From: Bacillota bacterium
Lineage (GTDB): Bacteria > Bacillota > UBA4882 > UBA8346
NCBI GenBank assembly: GCA_023426245.1
Contig: JAFABB010000024.1
Coordinates: 248,001 to 312,000 of the forward strand
DNA: 64,000 bases
Reading direction: 5' to 3'
Part shown: positions 62,379-64,000 of the stretch, piece after piece
Layout of the letters: every line of letters starts with the position of its first letter
Position numbering within the stretch: position 1 is the first letter of the stretch
Program-made: the position numbers and the translations under genes
Notes under the pieces: generated by a model
The model's input: only the letters and a program-made list of their open reading frames with translations
Databases searched by the model: none
What the model was told of the DNA's origin: nothing

Positions 62379-62503
62379 AAAAATCCCTCCTCTACTTTTG
62401 TATATAAAAGTAGAATGCCGTCCTTTGAGTAGGATTATCCGCTAATGGGCAAAAAAATAATACCAAACCCGGTATATTTAGGATTCGGTATTAGTTTCAT
62501 GGG

Positions 62504-63055
62504 TCATAAATTATCTAAATTATCGTATTTCGGTTCAGTTAATATTTTTACCTTGTTTAGCGGCCAAAAAACAAAAATTGCCCTGCCGACTACATTTTTT
62601 AGCGGGATAAATCCAACATCGGGGTCGCGGCTATCTTTGCTGTAATTACGATTGTCTCCCATCACGAAAATTGTGTCATAAGGTACATCGGTCGCCGGAA
62701 AATCCTGAATATCTTTTTCATTGATATAAGGCTCATTCACTACACTGTAATTGATATATAATTTAGAGTCCTTAATTTCAATATGATCACCCGGTAAACC
62801 CATGACCCGCTTAATATATTTTCTGGTATCATGAGGCGGTTTCAATACAATGATATCGCCCCGCTTGGGAGTAGTAAACCAATAAATATATTTGTTGACA
62901 ATCAATCGTTCCCGATCCAGTAAAGTAGGGACCATTGAGGTCCCGCTTACCAAAAAAGACTGAATGACAAAGATAATGATAAAAAGGATAGTCACAACCG
63001 CAATTGCAAAGGATTCAACATTTTCGCGGTATTCCGTTTTTTTAATTTCCAGCAT
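62504..63055 (-). CDS. lepB: signal peptidase I
   Basis: A 183-residue membrane-bound protease: a single anchor at residues 16-35, catalytic Ser40 in 'SGTSMVPTL', catalytic Lys82 in 'KYIKRVMGLPGD', and 'VFVMGDNRNYSKDSR'-type box E ('FVMGDNRNYSKDSRDP'). It cleaves signal peptides of exported proteins. It follows rplS by 20 bases in the trmD-rplS-lepB order frequent in Firmicutes. Confidence 0.96.
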   Translation of the reverse strand: MLEIKKTEYRENVESFAIAVVTILFIIIFVIQSFLVSGTSMVPTLLDRERLIVNKYIYWFTTPKRGDIIVLKPPHDTRKYIKRVMGLPGDHIEIKDSKLYINYSVVNEPYINEKDIQDFPATDVPYDTIFVMGDNRNYSKDSRDPDVGFIPLKNVVGRAIFVFWPLNKVKILTEPKYDNLDNL

Positions 63056-63075
63056 AAAACGGCCTCCAAAAAAGT

Positions 63076-63423
63076 TTAAACTTCCCGACGTTCTTCAATT
63101 CTCGCCGACTTACCGGACCGTTCCCTCAAATAATACAATTTGGCGCGACGTACTTTACCTTTGCGGTCAATTTCGATCTTATCTAGCATCGGTGAATGAA
63201 CCGGGAAAGTCCGTTCTACCCCAATACCCTGGGAAACTTTACGTACGGTAAAAGTCTCCTTTAAACCGCCATGGCTTCTCCGGGTCACAATTCCCTCAAA
63301 AACCTGAATTCTTTCTTTACCGCCTTCAACAACCTTTACGTGAACTTTTACTGAATCACCAGGTTCAAAACCGGGGATATCTGTACGCATCTGTTCCCGT
63401 TCAATAGTATCAATAATATTCAT
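63076..63423 (-). CDS. rplS: 50S ribosomal protein L19
   Basis: A 115-residue protein located at the interface of the subunits. 'PGFEPGDSVKVHVKV', 'RIQVFEGIVTRRSHGG', 'FTVRKVSQGIGVERTFPVHSP' (in parts) and 'RRAKLYYLRERSGKSARI' are L19 landmarks. ATG at 63423 follows GAGGAGG. Located between trmD and lepB. Confidence 0.98.
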   Translation of the reverse strand: MNIIDTIEREQMRTDIPGFEPGDSVKVHVKVVEGGKERIQVFEGIVTRRSHGGLKETFTVRKVSQGIGVERTFPVHSPMLDKIEIDRKGKVRRAKLYYLRERSGKSARIEERREV

Positions 63424-63472
63424 AAATGTACCTCCTCTCACAAAATAATCTTTCCTAGAAAATATTAAGGGG

Positions 63473-64000
63473 TTAATCGAGTTTAAGACTTAATGTTTGA
63501 CGCAATAATTGTTTTTCCTGCTCAGAAAGGCTAAGTCCGTTTAAAAGATCAGGCCGCCGCTTTGCTGTCCGTATTAAAGCTTGTTGTCTACGCCAAGCTT
63601 CTATTTTTGCATGATGTCCGCTCAGCAAAATCTCCGGTACTTGTAAACCTTCAAACTCTACTGGTCTGGTATATTGAGGATAGTCCAACAGATTTTCCGA
63701 AAATGAGTCTTTAATAGCCGACTCTTCAGAACCTAGTACGCCCGGTAATAGCCTTGCCACCGCATCACTGATGACCATGGCCGCTAATTCACCGCCAGTT
63801 AAAACGTAATCCCCAATGGATAGTTCCATATCTACAAATGAACGGATTCGCTCATCAAAACCTTCATAATGCCCGCAAATCATAATCAAATGTTCTTCTG
63901 CAGCCAGCTCCCGTACGGTTTGCTGTTTAAAAGTCTCCCCTTGCGGTGTTAACAAAATTACCTTTGGGTCCGGTTTGGTTTCTTTGGCAAATTGCAGACT
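63473..64000 (-). CDS. trmD: tRNA (guanine-N1)-methyltransferase, 5' end outside window
   Basis: The C-terminal 175 codons of TrmD; the frame stays open to the right edge ('KPDPKVILLTPQGE' crosses the last bases). The SAM-binding trefoil knot is recognisable: 'LIMICGHYEGFDERI' and 'SIGDYVLTGGELAAMVISDAV' (in parts), followed by 'PQYTRPVEFEGLQVPEILLSGHH' and the helical C-terminal domain. It methylates G37 of tRNAs, preventing frameshifting. First visible gene of the trmD-rplS-lepB block. Confidence 0.97.
   Translation of the reverse strand, partial: SLQFAKETKPDPKVILLTPQGETFKQQTVRELAAEEHLIMICGHYEGFDERIRSFVDMELSIGDYVLTGGELAAMVISDAVARLLPGVLGSEESAIKDSFSENLLDYPQYTRPVEFEGLQVPEILLSGHHAKIEAWRRQQALIRTAKRRPDLLNGLSLSEQEKQLLRQTLSLKLD

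Noticed and set aside
1..64000. tRNA, rRNA, prophage or complete insertion sequence
   Set aside because: Looked for on both strands by eye; no cloverleaf, rRNA core sequence, integrase, phage structural gene or transposase was recognised.

Overview
The window looks like the chromosome of a spore-forming, low-GC Bacillota (Firmicutes) bacterium that probably also has an outer membrane. Sporulation is indicated by the spore protease gene gpr (41173-42156), a YmaF-type His/Cys-rich protein and a DUF1540 protein. An outer membrane is suggested by two tandem FadL/PorV-like (UPF0164-type) barrel proteins (59662-61905), a barrel-like secreted protein (7459-8370) and a gene order otherwise typical of Firmicutes. 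Diderm Firmicutes lineages such as Limnochordia or Halanaerobiales would fit; this placement is inference. Many genes start with TTG or GTG behind strong AGGAGG sites, and most promoters seen are sigma-A type with 17-base spacers. I found no rRNA, tRNA, CRISPR array, complete insertion sequence or prophage.

Layout. 1-3050: end of an HD-GYP protein, a half-size EamA transporter, an SLC13/ArsB-like permease and a possible 36-residue protein. 3066-7305: promoter, tandem terminator-like hairpins, a 50-residue basic leader ORF and a heterodimeric ABC exporter, arranged like bmrB-bmrC-bmrD. 7393-11617: barrel-like protein, alpha/beta hydrolase, TPR protein, tiny zinc ribbon and a membrane protein. 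12109-15740: hexuronate catabolism (fructuronate reductase family, mannonate dehydratase, GntR/FCD regulator). 15746-23408: a compact chemosensory operon (cheY, cheA, cheW, MCP, cheR, cheB). 23814-25662: a TPP riboswitch controlling a PurM-superfamily/ThiN fusion. 26025-27569: a secreted HExxH protein. 27931-31791: riboflavin operon ribD-ribE-ribBA-ribH behind an FMN riboswitch. 31843-33104: autoregulated marR-GNAT pair. 33662-34858: acyltransferase. 35073-35190: MITE-like element. 35221-37107: lepA.

37172-39806 holds a NarL-type response regulator and its 7TM histidine kinase, the latter split by a frameshift. 39973-43144 holds gpr with unknown neighbours in the place where spoIIP commonly lies, plus rpsT. 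43180-47414 is the histidine operon hisD-hisB-hisH-hisA-hisF, in which hisA is of the eukaryotic (HIS6) type; a HisI-family gene with altered metal ligands lies apart at 49572-49982. 47543-51692: Ohr, YmaF-like protein, a DUF692/MNIO-type putative iron enzyme, DUF378 protein and an NDH-2-like flavoprotein. 52388-55434: galactose genes (galE, galK, DeoR regulator). 55639-62378: PKD-repeat surface protein, a DedA-PAP2 fusion, the two barrel proteins and DUF1540. The right end is the conserved trmD-rplS-lepB block.

Points most worth a second look: the TPP-riboswitch-controlled PurM/ThiN fusion, the leader ORF and hairpins upstream of the ABC exporter, the DUF692 gene next to a Cys/His-rich small protein, the eukaryotic-type HisA with the odd HisI, and the frameshifted histidine kinase.
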